Numbered from the stretch's first letter, positions 36,640 to 49,015 are shown. The stretch is 64,000 nt of DNA from Mangifera indica (GCF_011075055.1 NC_058154.1:1860001-1924000); one strand, 5' to 3'. The notes: a model not told the origin generated them from the sequence alone. Numbers and translations are program-made.

Positions 36640-37200
36640 GGGATTTTAGACTGATGTTTTTCTATATTTCAAAATCCAAATTGAAAATGTAGAGACCAAA
36701 TTCCAAAATTTCAGGTTGAAAATGCAAAAATCAAAATCCAGAAACAAGAAAATGAAGAAACCAAATAGTGCATTTTTCATTTCAATTACGTTAGAGACTG
36801 ATGCTTTTTTGCATTTTAAATTCCAAACTGCAAATGTAGAAACCAAAATTCAGAAACAAGAAAATGAAGAAACCAAATTGTAAACAAAACCCTAAAAAAA
36901 AAATAAATCTCTTAGAAACTTAAAGAAAATGCAAAAAAATTCCAAAAACAGGAAAATGTAGAAGAAACCAAATGATAAACAGAACCCTGAAAAATAATCA
37001 ACTTTCAATAAGAAAATGCAGAAGAAACTAAATAAACTTTCAGAAAATGTAGAAAACCATAAGCTAGACAACAATAATTCTTCAGAAACAAAAAGAAAAT
37101 GCAGAAAACTAAATTGTAAACTGTAAGCTAGAAAACAATAAACTTTTAGAAAGCAAAAAAACCAAGCAGAAAACCAAATTGGAACCTTTAAGTGCAAAAA
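36640..37200. repeat. Degenerate simple array in the left arm
   Basis: Repeated variations of GAAACCAAATTGTAAAC, CAGAAAATGCAGAA and ACCAAAATTCAGAAACAAG fill this stretch. The open frames here translate to Phe/Leu-rich or Lys-rich runs that are artefacts of the array. The mirror array lies in the right arm at about 43110-43680. Confidence 0.75.
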
Positions 37201-37899
37201 CCATAAATGCAGAAACCATATGCTAACATTACCAATTTAACACCAATTATCAATAGAAACCAATGCAAGTGCAGTTATCAACATAATCAATTGAATTCCA
37301 GAAACCAAATTTAATATATTACTGCATAAACCACAAAAGCAAGCATCAATGTACTAAATCAATACAACATTACCAAAAAAATATCATTACTGTAATTACG
37401 ATCAGATGAAATGTCAACAGTAGTATATCAAAAAATAAAAAACACTATACTCCAAAACTACTTATGAGCGCTGCATATTACAAACTACTTATGAGCGCTG
37501 CATATTATAAACTACTTAATGAGCGTTGCATATAAAAATAAATAAATTATCTTAGCATTTTTCAGAGTTCTGCAAAAAAAACCAATGCAGTGAACTCTTC
37601 ATGAAGACTACAAAGAATAGACTTGATGTAGTTACTTGAATTGGACCCTTGGAAACAAAATTTACACCAATTAAACCTTCTTGGATCAACATTTATCAAC
37701 TTGGCTAATAGAAAGAAAAATAAAAAAAATAAATTAACTACGAAAATGTATTCCACTACATAAATACCTGAATCATTAATAACATGTTGTGAAGGTTGGC
37801 TGGAAGAAGTTTACGCAAATTGTGTCCGTACTGAGTGAGTTGTCATACTTGATATTGTCTTTCTCTATTAACAAAACAAAAAATTGAAGAATTAGTTAA

Positions 37900-39945
37900 A
37901 AAAAAAAAACTATAGGGTATGATAAAATAATAAAAAATGATTTATAATAATTACCTTTTGATTTCTTCTATTTGAAGCAGCAGAATTATTTTTACATGAC
38001 CTCTTGTTGTGATCAATTTTCTTGCATAGACTGCATTTGACAGTGGACATTTGTTTTCTCTTTGGTCCTTCATCAATGTCTCTCCTTCTTGCTCTTCTTG
38101 GCCTGCCACAAGTTGGATGTCTATGGGGTGGGAGCAGCTTGTTTTCAGAGATGGTAGACCAGTTCTTTTTATCTAGAACTGGATGAATTATTTCATAATA
38201 TGTTGTCATATATTTGGAATCTGAGTTTCTCATCAACAAATAATTCAAATGAAGAAAAATTCATATGTAGTAAGGAGCACACTGCATGCTGACATGGGAC
38301 ACCAGAAATCTGTTATATGTCACAATCACAGTTTCTCTTTTGAAAATCCAACATGTATGTTCTACTTGGCAAAACAAACATGTTAATGACTTCGAACTCC
38401 ATCAGACCAGCATGGAGAATCCTCACATTTCTAGCAGATTCAATTTTCTTATTCAACTTGGCTAACAATAGCGGTGATAGTGGGGTAACCCACTCTCTAA
38501 CTGCCTGGAGCCTACCTTGAATTCTTGTCATTATTCTCTTCCGATAAAGTTTCAACAAACTCAAAATTGGCATCTCCCTATCTTCTCCAATACAGCTATT
38601 GAAGGATTCACTCATGTTGTTGGCGATATGATCAAATTTGATATTTGTATCAAATCCAAACCTAGACCACTACTCAGGTTCATATTTGATGATTCATTTA
38701 TGTGTTGTCTAATCAATTTTATGTATTTTTGTTAATGTATCTTGAAAATCAACCTTATTGGATGTTCTACAAACAGCCCAAAAAAGGTTCCTCATGTGTA
38801 TCACAGAAAAAATTTTCCTAAAGTTTGCATAAACATACCTTGAATAGAATCTGCTTTTGTTGCTCGACCATTGTGTTTCTAAAGCATTTATTAACTCTTG
38901 CTACCTATTACTCATGAAAGTGATAGACTCGACATCCCCCAAAAAATCATGTATTAAATTGATGAAATTCCCTTATGTGTCACTATTCTCAACCTCACAC
39001 ACAAAAATAGTCAATACGAATATCCTACTATTGGTATCCAGTGCAACTGCATACAGAAGAACTCCCCCAAAATGACCCTTGAGATGACAACCATTTATTC
39101 ATACAAAATGATCGCATCCCTCGATAAATTTCCTTTTTCATGTTGAAAAGCTCACAAAAAAATCTATGGAATCTTGGAGTTAATGAGATTTCTTCCTTGA
39201 TGGGTTTTAAAACAACTCTTGAACCATAATTATTAACCAAGAAAATATTACAATGCCCAAACAACCAATTGAATGAGTCATAGTGTTCCTTTTCTGTCAT
39301 CCCAATTGTAATTTTTCTAGCCTTATAGAGTTTTTTACTATTAATCTTCAAAAAATGATCCATTTTCAGTTGGTTAGCCAAAGGTTTAATGGTTGACCCT
39401 CTTTGTGATCAAATAAAACACCTCATTTTCTTTGCTACCTAAGAAGCAGTAGCTGTTGAGTTGTTTTGAACCCTCAAACAAGTGTGTGTGCGCTCGTATA
39501 TTCTTATTTGGAAAGACTGCTGATCGACCATCATGTGTGCATAAAGATGGTATGGACAACCTTCTGTTGCACAAATTAATTTGATTCTCCTCCTTTCATT
39601 ATATATCTTTCTCAATTCGAAGCCTCTTTGAATTGTGTAATCACTTAATACCTCCCTAAAATAATCAACACTTTCAAAAATTTGTCCCACCTCAAAATTA
39701 ACTTTCCCATTTACACCATATGTGAATGTTTTTCCCTTCATAAACCTAGATAGCCTTGTAGCAAGATCACATGTAGAACTTGATGAATCAGAATTTTCAT
39801 CTCCACTACCTTTTTCACTATTAGATAGACCCCTAGCTGTCTCATTGTTCACACCTTCAGTTCTCTCTTCATTGGTATTGTCTACAGTTACTGCAGGTGT
39901 ATCTTTATTTATATTTTTCACATCATTATTAACATCGTTAAACTA
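37900..39945 (-). pseudogene. Decayed MURA-like transposase, left arm
   Basis: Reading from 39945 downward, fragments appear in the normal order of plant MULE transposases. First comes an acidic leader and the MuDR-type DNA-binding region (VNFEVGQIFESVDYFREVLS, then IKLICATEGCPYHLYA) at 39921-39439. Then follow the catalytic region (NGCHLKGHFGGVLLYAVALD) around 39090, the TESFNS-like stretch (SESFNSCIGEDREMPILSLL) near 38600, the SWIM zinc finger (CDC...PCQHAVCSLLHMN) near 38290, and a C-terminal CCHC knuckle (CSLCKKIDHNKRSC) near 38000. Frameshifts and stops interrupt it. The first catalytic Asp is Asn (codon 39093-39095). The SWIM and CCHC cysteines are better kept here than in the right arm. 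Confidence 0.88.
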
Positions 39946-40387
39946 TGCATCTTCATGGGAAACATCGCTCCAATGACAGTCATCGTCACTACATTAATGG
40001 ATGGTGTGGTGAAAGGAAATGAGGACACGTAGAAGGAAAAAAGAAAATGGCATCGATTTTAAAACGATGAGGTGGCGTATTTCAACGCACTCGTACGTAG
40101 CGCTTGTAGAGAATTAAATGCACAATGATTTTCAAAATCAACGACTAATATTGCTTAGATAGAAATCAACAGTTATGAGAAATTTCAAAATCGATAAATC
40201 AATCAAATATGGACATATGTTAGGGCATTTTTGTCATTTAACGGGGTTTTGAATAAATATCGATGGAAAAAAATTTTTTTTATTATATTGAGAGCGAATG
40301 AAAAAGTAAAGCATGACCTGGTAATTTGAAACGCCATTTTGAATGAGGGAAAGAGAACAAAGGGTTTCATTTCGTTCTCAAATAATT
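39946..40387. other. Unpaired centre of the palindrome
   Basis: About 440 bp separates the two arms. The left part continues the transposase leader (reverse strand reads CSDDDCHWSDVSHEDA before a stop), while the right arm lacks this part, so the inner breakpoints are asymmetric. The remainder holds phrases such as TAACGGGGTTTTGAATAAAT and no reading frame of note. No internal Mutator-type terminal repeat was recognised here, so both original 5' ends appear to be lost. Confidence 0.6.
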
Positions 40388-42410
40388 GCATAGCGTAACG
40401 ATGTTAATGATGATGTGAAAAATATAAATGAAGATACACCTATAATAGTTGTAGACAATATCAATGAAGAGACAACTGAAAGTATGAACAATGAGACAGT
40501 TGGGGGTCTATTTAATGGTGAAGAAGGCAATAAAGATGAAAATTCTGATTCATCAAGTTTTACATGTGATCTTGCTACAAGGCTGTCTAGGTAAATGAGA
40601 AAGTTAATTTTGAGGTGGGACAAATTTTTGAAAGTATTGATTATTTTAGGGAGATATTAAATGATTACACAGTTCAGAGGGGCTTCAAATTGAAAATGAT
40701 ATATAATGAAACGAGGAGAATCAAATTAGTTTGTGCAACAGAGGATTGTCCATACCATCTTTATGCACCCATGATGGTTGATCAGCAGTCTTTCCAAATA
40801 AGAATAAACGAGCTCACACACACTTGTTTGAGGGTTCATAACAACTCAACAACTACTACTTCTTAGGTAGCAAAGAAAATGGGGTGTTTTATTTCGTCAC
40901 AAAGAGAGTAAACTATTAAGCTTTTGATTGATCAATTGGAAATAGATCATTTTTTAAATATTAGTAGTAAAAAACTCTATAGGGCTAGAAAAATTACAAC
41001 TGAGATGATAGTAAAAGAGAACTTTGACTCATTCAATTGGTTGTTTTGGTATTGTAATATTTTGTTAGCTAGTAATCTTGTTTCAAAGGTTGTTTTGAAA
41101 GTTATTAGGGAAGAAATCTCATCAACTCCAAGATTTCATAGGTTTTTTGTGAGTTTTTCAGCACAAAAAATGAGATTTATCGAGGGATATTGTCATTTTG
41201 TAGGAGTAAATGTTTGTCATCTTAAAAATCATTTTGGGGGAGTTCTTTTTTATGCAGTTGTACTGGATGTCAATAGTGGGATATTCCCATTGGCTATTTG
41301 TGTGTGTGAGGTTGAGAATAGTGACATATAAGGGTATTTTATCAATTTACTGTATGATTTTTCGGGGGATGTCGAGCTTATCACTTTCATGAGTGATAGA
41401 TAGAAAGGGTTAATAAATGCTTTAAAAACACAGTGGCCGAGCGCCAAAAGCAGATTCTGTTCAAGGCATGTTTATGCAAACTTTAGAAAAAAATTTCTTC
41501 GGATACACATGAGAAACCTTTTTTGGCTATTTGTAGAGCATCCAATAAGGTTGATTTTTAGGATGCATTAACAAAAATACGGGAGGTTGATCAGACAACA
41601 CATAAATGGATCATCGAAAATGAACCTAAACAGTGGTCTAGGTTTGGATTTGATACAAATGTCAAATCTGATCATATCATCAACAACATGAATGGATCCT
41701 TCAACAGTTGGCTTGGAGAAGATAGAGAGATGCCAATTTTGAGTTTGTTGAAACTTTATCGGAGGAGAATAATGACAAGAATTCAAGGTAGACTCTACGC
41801 AACCAGAGAGTGGGTTACCCTACTACCACCGCTGTTCTTAGCCAAGTTGAATAAGAATATTGAATCTGTTAGAAATGGAAAGATTCTCCATACTGGTCTG
41901 ATGGAGTTCGAAGTCATTAACATGCTTATTTTGCCAAGTAGAACATGCACGTTGACTCTTCAAAAGAGAAGTTGTGATTGTGGCATATGGGAGATTTCTG
42001 GTGTCTCACGTCAACATGCAGTGTACTCTTTACTGCATATGAATTTTTCTTTATTTGAATTACTTGATGAGAAACTCAGAATTTCAACATATATGACAAC
42101 ATATCATGGAATAATTCATTTAATTCCAAATAAAAGAAACTGGTCTGTCATATCTGAAAACAAGCTGCTCTCACCCCATAGACATCTAACCTGTGGCAGG
42201 CCAAGAAGAGCAAGAATGAGAGACCGTGATGAAGGATCAAAGAGAAAACAAATATCCGCTGTCAAATGCAGTATATGCAAGGAAATTGGTCATAACAAGA
42301 GGTCATATAAAAATAATCTTGCTACTGTAAATAGAAGAAATCAAAAAGTAATTATTATAAATAATTTTTCATTATTTTATCATACCCTCTGGTTTATTCT
42401 TCCTTAACTA
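40388..42410 (+). pseudogene. Decayed MURA-like transposase, right arm
   Basis: This is the mirror copy of the left-arm gene. The DNA-binding region (VNEKVNFEVGQIFESIDYFR) lies at 40600-40866, with a deletion removing the ten or so residues before VNEKVN. The catalytic region with GVNVCHLKNHFGGVLFYAVV is at about 41200, the segment FNSWLGEDREMPILSLLKLY at 41700, the SWIM finger (CDCGIWEISGVSRQHAVYS) at 41970 and the zinc knuckle (CSICKEIGHNKRSY) at 42270. Stops lie at 41329-41331 and 41401-41403. The first catalytic Asp is Asn (41209-41211), the second Asp is kept (41395-41397), and zinc-ligand cysteines are changed to Arg or Tyr. It cannot encode an active transposase. Confidence 0.88.
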
Positions 42411-43109
42411 ATTCTTCAATTTTTTGTTTTGTTAACAGAGAAAGAGAATACCAAGTATGACAACTCACTCAGTATGGACACAATTTACGTAAACTTCTTC
42501 CAACGAACCTTCACAATATGATATTAATATTCTAGACATTTATGCAGTGGAATACATCTTCATAGTCAATTTATTTTTTTTTTATTTTTCTTTCTATTGG
42601 CCAAGTTGATAAATGTTGAACCAAGAAGGTTTAACTGGTGTAAATTTTGTTTCCAAGGGTCCAATTCAAGTAACTGCATCAAACCTATTCTTTGTAGACT
42701 TCATGAAGAGTTCACTGCATTGGTTTTTTTGGTAGAACTCTGAAAAATGCTAAGATAATTTTTTTTTTATATGCAGCGCTCATTAAGTAGTTTGTAATAT
42801 GTCGTGCTCATAAGTAGTTTGTAATATGCAACACTCATAAGTAGTTTTGGAGTAGAATGTTTTTTATTTTTTGATATACTATTATTAACATTTCATCTGA
42901 TCGTAATTGCAGTAATGATATTTTTTTGGTAATGTTGTGTTGATTTAGTGTATTGGTGCTTGCTTTTGTGATTTATGCAGTAATATGTTAAAATTTGGAT
43001 TCTGGAATTCAATTGATTTTGTTGATAACTGCACTTGCATTGGTTTCTGTTGATAATTGGTGTTACATTGGAAATGTTAATATATGGTTTCTACATTTAT
43101 GATTTCTGC

Positions 43110-43680
43110 ACTTAAAGGTTCCAATTTGGTTTTCTGCTTGACTTTTTTGGTTTCTAAAAGTTTATTGTTTTTCAGCTTACAGTTTACAATTTAGTTTTCT
43201 ATATTTTCTTTTTGTTTTTGAAGAATTATTGTTTTCCAACTTATGGGTTTCTTAGTTTTCTGTATTTTCTTTTAGTTTCTAAAAGTTTATTTGGTTTCTT
43301 CTGCATTTTCTTGTTGAAAGTTGATTATTTTCCAGGGTTCTGTTTATCATTTGGTTTCTTCTGCATTTTCCTGTTTTTGGAATTTTTCTGAATTTTCTTT
43401 AAGTTTCTGGGAGATTAATTTTTTTTCTAAGGTTCTGTTTACAATTTGGTTTCTTCATTTTCTTGTTTCTGGATTTTGGTTTCTGCATTTTCAGTCTGAA
43501 ATTTTGGATTTTGGCTTCTGCATTTTTAGTCTGAAATTTGAAATGCAGAAAAACATCAGTCTCTAACGTAATTGAAATGCAAAATGCACAATTTGATTTC
43601 TTCATTTTCTTGTTTCTGGATTTTGGTTTCTGTATTTTCAGTCTGGAATTTGAAATATAGAAAAACATCAGTCTGAAATC
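43110..43680. repeat. Degenerate simple array in the right arm
   Basis: The reverse-complement partner of the array at 36640-37200, with repeated TTTGGTTTCTTCTGCATTTTC and TTCTGGATTTTGGTTTCTG words. The number and order of units differ between arms, which suggests independent array changes after the duplication. Confidence 0.75.
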
Positions 43681-44004
43681 CCATTAAAATGAGTTTATGA
43701 ATTGAACAAAAAGTAATTGAAGCCGTCAAGGCATAAAAGCATGAGTCTTTAACGTAAATTGGTAATTTCCATTCTATGGGACAAATTGATAATTTCAATC
43801 AAACCCCAACATCAATTTTTGAGACGAATTTTATAGATTAAATTGAAGAGTATTTTTGTCATTTAATCTAATAAAGGTAAAATTGACATTTTAACTCTAT
43901 CCAAACAAATATTATCCATATTAACGACTTTATCTAATAAGGATTTTTCATCTGTCGTGAGTGATATTTTAAGAAAACATCAAAAGTTGGGTGGGAAATA
44001 CTCC

Positions 44005-44570
44005 TTCTCCCTTTGTTATGTTTTATTCAATTATTTAAAGGTGTTATGTCTTTTTTTTTTTAAGTTAACATGGAGTATATTTAAATTTTAAAATGTTTAA
44101 AAACATGATCTCACGACTATAAATTTCGAAATATTTCTTAAAATATTATGATTAAACGGCTTTGACATCTTTCTTTATATTTATATTTATAAATTTTTAT
44201 TAATATTAATATAAATTATGGTAAAAAATTATTTAATAGAAAATTTTAAAATTTTAACAAACGGGTGAAAAAGTAACTTCTTTCCGATTTATAGGACGGA
44301 ATAAATTTATCAAACCTTGGGTGGGAAATAGGTGTTTGGCAACTGAAAAACGAAAATCAATGAATCGACGAGCTTTTGTTGAAAAATGTAACAACTGGCA
44401 TACGTATGACCATCCGATCCAGGGGGCCCACAAGTTTTTTAGTCCCACTGTCGTAAAATGGACGGTGCTGATAACACAGAATTCATCACCTACGGAAGGT
44501 GGCTTCTAAACGGCCTCTTAGACGTTAAACCATTTCCTTTCATCCGAATCTTTCTCTTGAAAGAAAGAAA
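44005..44570. other. Spacer between palindrome and the next gene
   Basis: Bases 44317-44347 contain CTTGGGTGGGAAATAGGTG, another right-end-like word of the Mutator-like family, whose left partner was not found and which may be a truncated element. Bases 44350-44570 form the upstream and leader region of the 235-residue gene. No clear TATA box was identified. Confidence 0.4.
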
Positions 44571-45278
44571 ATGTCTGGAAGCAGTGGCGTATCAACTCCA
44601 ACAATGCAAGAACAAGATTCAACAGAAAAAGAAACGCCGTCAACACTTCCGACAGAGCCGGTTGCTTCTTCCTCGGCAAGAAACTGCTCCGTTGACAACA
44701 AACCGCCACCTTCCACACCTTCTTGCCTCTCTGCGCAACAAAGACAAGAGACTCGTTCCCTAATAACCGAGATTCTGGAACAAGCAAAGAGTGAAATCTT
44801 CAAGGCGTTTGATCTTGGCATTTCCCCCGAGGAAAAGAAGGAAAATGCACAAGAACAAGAAGAAAATCAGATTGATACTCCTCCAGATCATCAAGAACAC
44901 AATCCATTTCCAAAATATAACGACGCGATGGCAAAGAGAGCTAAAAGGCGGTTGATGTTCTTTGGAGATGATGATGGTAGCCGAGGCAAAAAGAAGAAGG
45001 TTAAAAGGACTGTCCCTGGAGCACAAGTCGAACAGCCATTTCTTGATTTAACGGCGTATCCATTCTTGAGAGAGACATTGAAGCTTATAGGGTTTGTGAA
45101 AGAATCCGTTCCTAATGCGATCGAAAGCTCAAAGTTGAAGGAGTTTGAGGACAAATTGATCAACTCGTGGGAGGAACAGATGCAGCTTTCTCTCAAGATA
45201 AGTGAATTAATCTTGGAGCTGAGAAGGCTTTACAGTGCTGAAGCAATTCACTCCTCTTCTCCTAAACAAAAAGGGTAA
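44571..45278 (+). CDS. Unrecognised 235-residue protein, probably nuclear
   Basis: A single uninterrupted frame starts at the first ATG after a 5' leader and ends with TAA at 45276-45278. Residues 1-60 are Ser/Thr/Pro-rich and look disordered. Residues about 56-80 (SAQQRQETRSLITEILEQAK) could form a helix. A Glu/Gln-rich stretch follows near 90-105. A strongly basic region (AKRAKRRLMFF and GKKKKVKR, about residues 119-144) looks like a bipartite nuclear localisation signal. The C-terminal third is predicted helical, with spaced leucines (ESSKLKEFEDKLINSWEEQM, then LSLKISELILELRRLY). Composition and length suggest a real plant gene. No family was recognised, and no function is proposed. It converges on LHCB4, with about 390 bp between stop codons. 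Confidence 0.75.
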   Translation: MSGSSGVSTPTMQEQDSTEKETPSTLPTEPVASSSARNCSVDNKPPPSTPSCLSAQQRQETRSLITEILEQAKSEIFKAFDLGISPEEKKENAQEQEENQIDTPPDHQEHNPFPKYNDAMAKRAKRRLMFFGDDDGSRGKKKKVKRTVPGAQVEQPFLDLTAYPFLRETLKLIGFVKESVPNAIESSKLKEFEDKLINSWEEQMQLSLKISELILELRRLYSAEAIHSSSPKQKG

Positions 45279-45669
45279 CTGGGTAGTTTAGGATTTTCTG
45301 AATGGCGTTTGCCGATTGTTTTCATGGTGGTTATTCTTTCCCGATCTTTCTTATCAGTAATGTAGAAATTAGAGCTCATCTCTGTTATTTGTTTGGCTGA
45401 GATTCACGTTGACACTTAGTAGCTCAGTTTGGCCATAGAAACCAGCAAATTTTCTGATTGTTTTTAAAGTCGTATACAAAGAGAGTGGTGCTTTTTCTAG
45501 TTTCTTTTTATGGGTGCTTTTTCTTTTGGACTTAAATGATCACAATATGCAGCAATAACATTCCCCTCTTACTGTCAAATGTTACAAATTTTTACACACC
45601 AGAAGGCTGAAATGGAAATTCATCGATCCGATTAACATATACTTCTCAGGCAAAGACTACATAAAGCTT

Positions 45670-46616
<947 letters not shown>

Positions 46617-46694
46617 GGCTCGTCGCAAACGTACACCTAGAGTTCAGACAATAAGATTTGAGGCTCATAAGGGTAGGCTGACATGATTGTTTGA

Positions 46695-46801
46695 GTTATA
46701 AAGTTTTGATACTTTATCCTTGTTGGTGAGTTGGTGGCCGTTGGATTGAAGTGCGTATCCATCTGACGGCTTGTAAAGAATCTGCCTTATCTTTCCTTAT
46801 C
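46695..46801 (-). promoter_or_regulatory. LHCB4 promoter: TATA-like word and two I-boxes
   Basis: On the minus strand a CTTTATAACT word lies at 46704-46695, about 80 bp upstream of the ATG. Further upstream GATAAG occurs twice, at 46791-46786 and 46801-46796, exactly 10 bp apart. GATAAG is the I-box of light-regulated plant promoters. The spacing of one helical turn would place both on the same face of the DNA. Confidence 0.5.
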
Positions 46802-46899
46802 TGTTTGTAGTTTGGAAGAGGATTTGTCCGGCTGCAAGGTTGTGGCTGTTGTTGCCAGGGGAAGAAAATCTTTCTAACAGAAGATTTTTTCAAGTTACA

Positions 46900-48925
46900 A
46901 AAAAAATCTGAACTGAAGGCCCAAAAGCCAGACCGAAATGGGCCTAACAGATACTCAAGCCCAATGGGCCACCCTAAGGGTAGATAGAAGACTCGGTCGA
47001 GCTTCAACAATTCAGTGCTAAAAACGAATCGACAAATCTTCTTTTAAAACGTGGCACAAATATCTATCTCATTGTTGCATTGTGTAAAGAGTGAGTTGCC
47101 TTTTCCGTCAAGGTTTGGTAAGATACTTTTTCATTCATTTATCATGTATAAATTATATAATCACATAATGATATATCATATGAAAAATCAATTAGATACT
47201 TAAAATTTGATTCATTTAACATTCCCATGCTAAGAAATTTTATTAGTAATGACTGAGCCACAATAGCTTAAGCACTTATTCCGACCGAAGGTTTGTTGAA
47301 TCCTTAAATTACTATTTGTTAAATATTAAAAACCTAAATTCTCACATGTCGAAGACGAAGACGCTAGCAGAAAAAGAGGTTGTCTTTGTCCAAAGAAGGG
47401 AGATTTCGTCATTGAAGAGAGAGAATGCCTAAGGAATTTTGTTAGAGAAATGAAAACCAAGTAGAGAGAAAATATAACGTTTCAAATTTTGATTATGAGG
47501 TGAAAGTATTAGTTTTCTAAACCAAAAGAAAAATAAGATAAAATTTTATTATTTTTAATATATTACTGGTTAAATGACAATTTTATTAAATATTAAATAT
47601 TGTATTGTGATATAAGATATATTTTAAAAAATAAAATAATAAAAATTTAAATTATTATATTATTATCTTAAATAAAATTGCAAACACTATTAAATTCTAA
47701 ACTTTTTCAAATACATTATTAACACTTCATCATTTCTTAAAAAAATGTATCGATCTATATCAGTAATATATATTATATTAAATAATATATTCACTATATT
47801 ATATCAATTTTTGATATCTTTTAGAATATGTATCATTTTTCTTTGCACCGTATGATATAACGTGTATTATATTTTATAAAATACTAATTATAATGTTACG
47901 TATACAAATGAAAATGAAGATAGGATTGTCATCAGGCTGGTTTGCTCAAGCGTGGGCCTTAAAAAAATTTTGAACTTGGTTTTGGGCCTATGTTTTTTAT
48001 TCGGGCCCAGTTGAGTAGAATTTTTACTGTTTTGAATTTGTTTTGGGTCTATTTTAAACGCATTTTATAAGTTTAAAACCAAGTAAAAACATCTTTAAAA
48101 TTCTTTACGATGTTTGAAAACCGAACAAATACATTTTTGTTTATAATAAATTTTTGAGCCTATCAACCATAGGAACTAAACAACCTTTATTTAAACTCAA
48201 ACTTAATAATTTAATGAACAAATTTTTTATTCAAACCTATCGGAAACTCAAATTCTATTTTATTAAATGATCGGACCTTGAACTTATTTGATTCAATTGA
48301 CGGTTTTATGAAAGAAATAATGATAAATATTTAAGCATGTCTATTAAAACAAAAGAGAAAGAAGGCACTGTTAAAAAAAGTAAAGAAGATTAATAAAATT
48401 GATGAAGTATTAAAAATTTTAGTTCGAATTTTTATTTTATTTATAAAAATTTAACTTATTTTGTGAGATGATTGCGGAGGAAGAAAAAAAAAAACAAGGA
48501 AAAAGAAAAAGAGAGGACGGAAAGAGAAATGACGTGGTGAATGACAAGGAGGGATATTTTGGGTAATATAAAAATTATCGTCTTGATATTTGTGTCAAAG
48601 TTGTTTTTCCTTAAAAAGAGTTCAGTTGCAGGTAACAAAATGTGATTTAGCTTTCAAAAACTGGTTTTTTTTTTCTTGCCAAATCTACGGTGGGAAAATG
48701 CTTTCACTCAGCAGTAAAATCATCTTCACCGTTGGTTCGGTCAATCAGCAAGTCTCTGTTGGCTCATTAAATTTTTTGTTTACCCTAATTAAATGCAATT
48801 AAATTGTAATTAATTATTATTATTATTACATATTCAATGCAGCGACCTGTGGTAGCCGGTAACCGCATTGACTCCTGTGGCGGCAAACACCTTATTTTTA
48901 CTGGCTGATCCGGTGATTTTTCTGG
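46900..48925. other. Intergenic repeat-derived DNA between LHCB4 and HMGB1
   Basis: Bases 47270-47580 resemble the interspersed repeat at the left edge of the window (GAGAGAGAATGCC block, TAAAATTTTATTATTTTTAA). Bases 47935-48310 carry GGGCC-containing phrases (GGCTGGTTTGCTCAAGCGTG, TTCGGGCCCAGTTGAG), another degenerate interspersed repeat. No gene is supported. Confidence 0.4.
47585..47885. repeat. AT-rich interspersed repeat, copy 4
   Basis: The core near 47655-47690 reads TATTATCTTAAATAAAATTG followed by CAAACAC, in the orientation of copy 1. The flanks carry ATTGTATTGTGATATAAG and CCGTATGATATAACGTG. It is more diverged than the other three copies. Confidence 0.5.
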
Positions 48926-49015
48926 CTCTATATTTTTCCTCTGACCTTGATTTTTCACTCGCTTTGGTTCTCTGTTTCTATCCAGACGATCACAGCTCGG
49001 TTGCTTTGTTCTGAG

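Larger units (their letters stand above)
36311..44004. repeat. 7.7-kb palindrome of two divergent Mutator-like arms
   Basis: The left arm (about 36311-39945) reappears in reverse complement as the right arm (about 40388-44004). The arms share outer ends (TATTTCCCACCCAACTTTTG inward from each side), a pyrimidine-biased simple array, a 3' non-coding segment (matching stretches at about 37560-37700 and 42600-42750) and a transposase-like coding region. Each arm is about 3.6 kb, and coding segments look roughly 85-90% identical by eye. The unpaired centre is about 440 bp. The coding regions point outward from the centre. No convincing 9-bp target duplication is seen at the outer ends. Confidence 0.9.

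Noticed and set aside
36892..37197. Phe/Leu-rich open frame resembling a membrane protein
   Set aside because: It arises from the pyrimidine-biased simple array in the palindrome arm, and the mirrored array gives similar artefacts.
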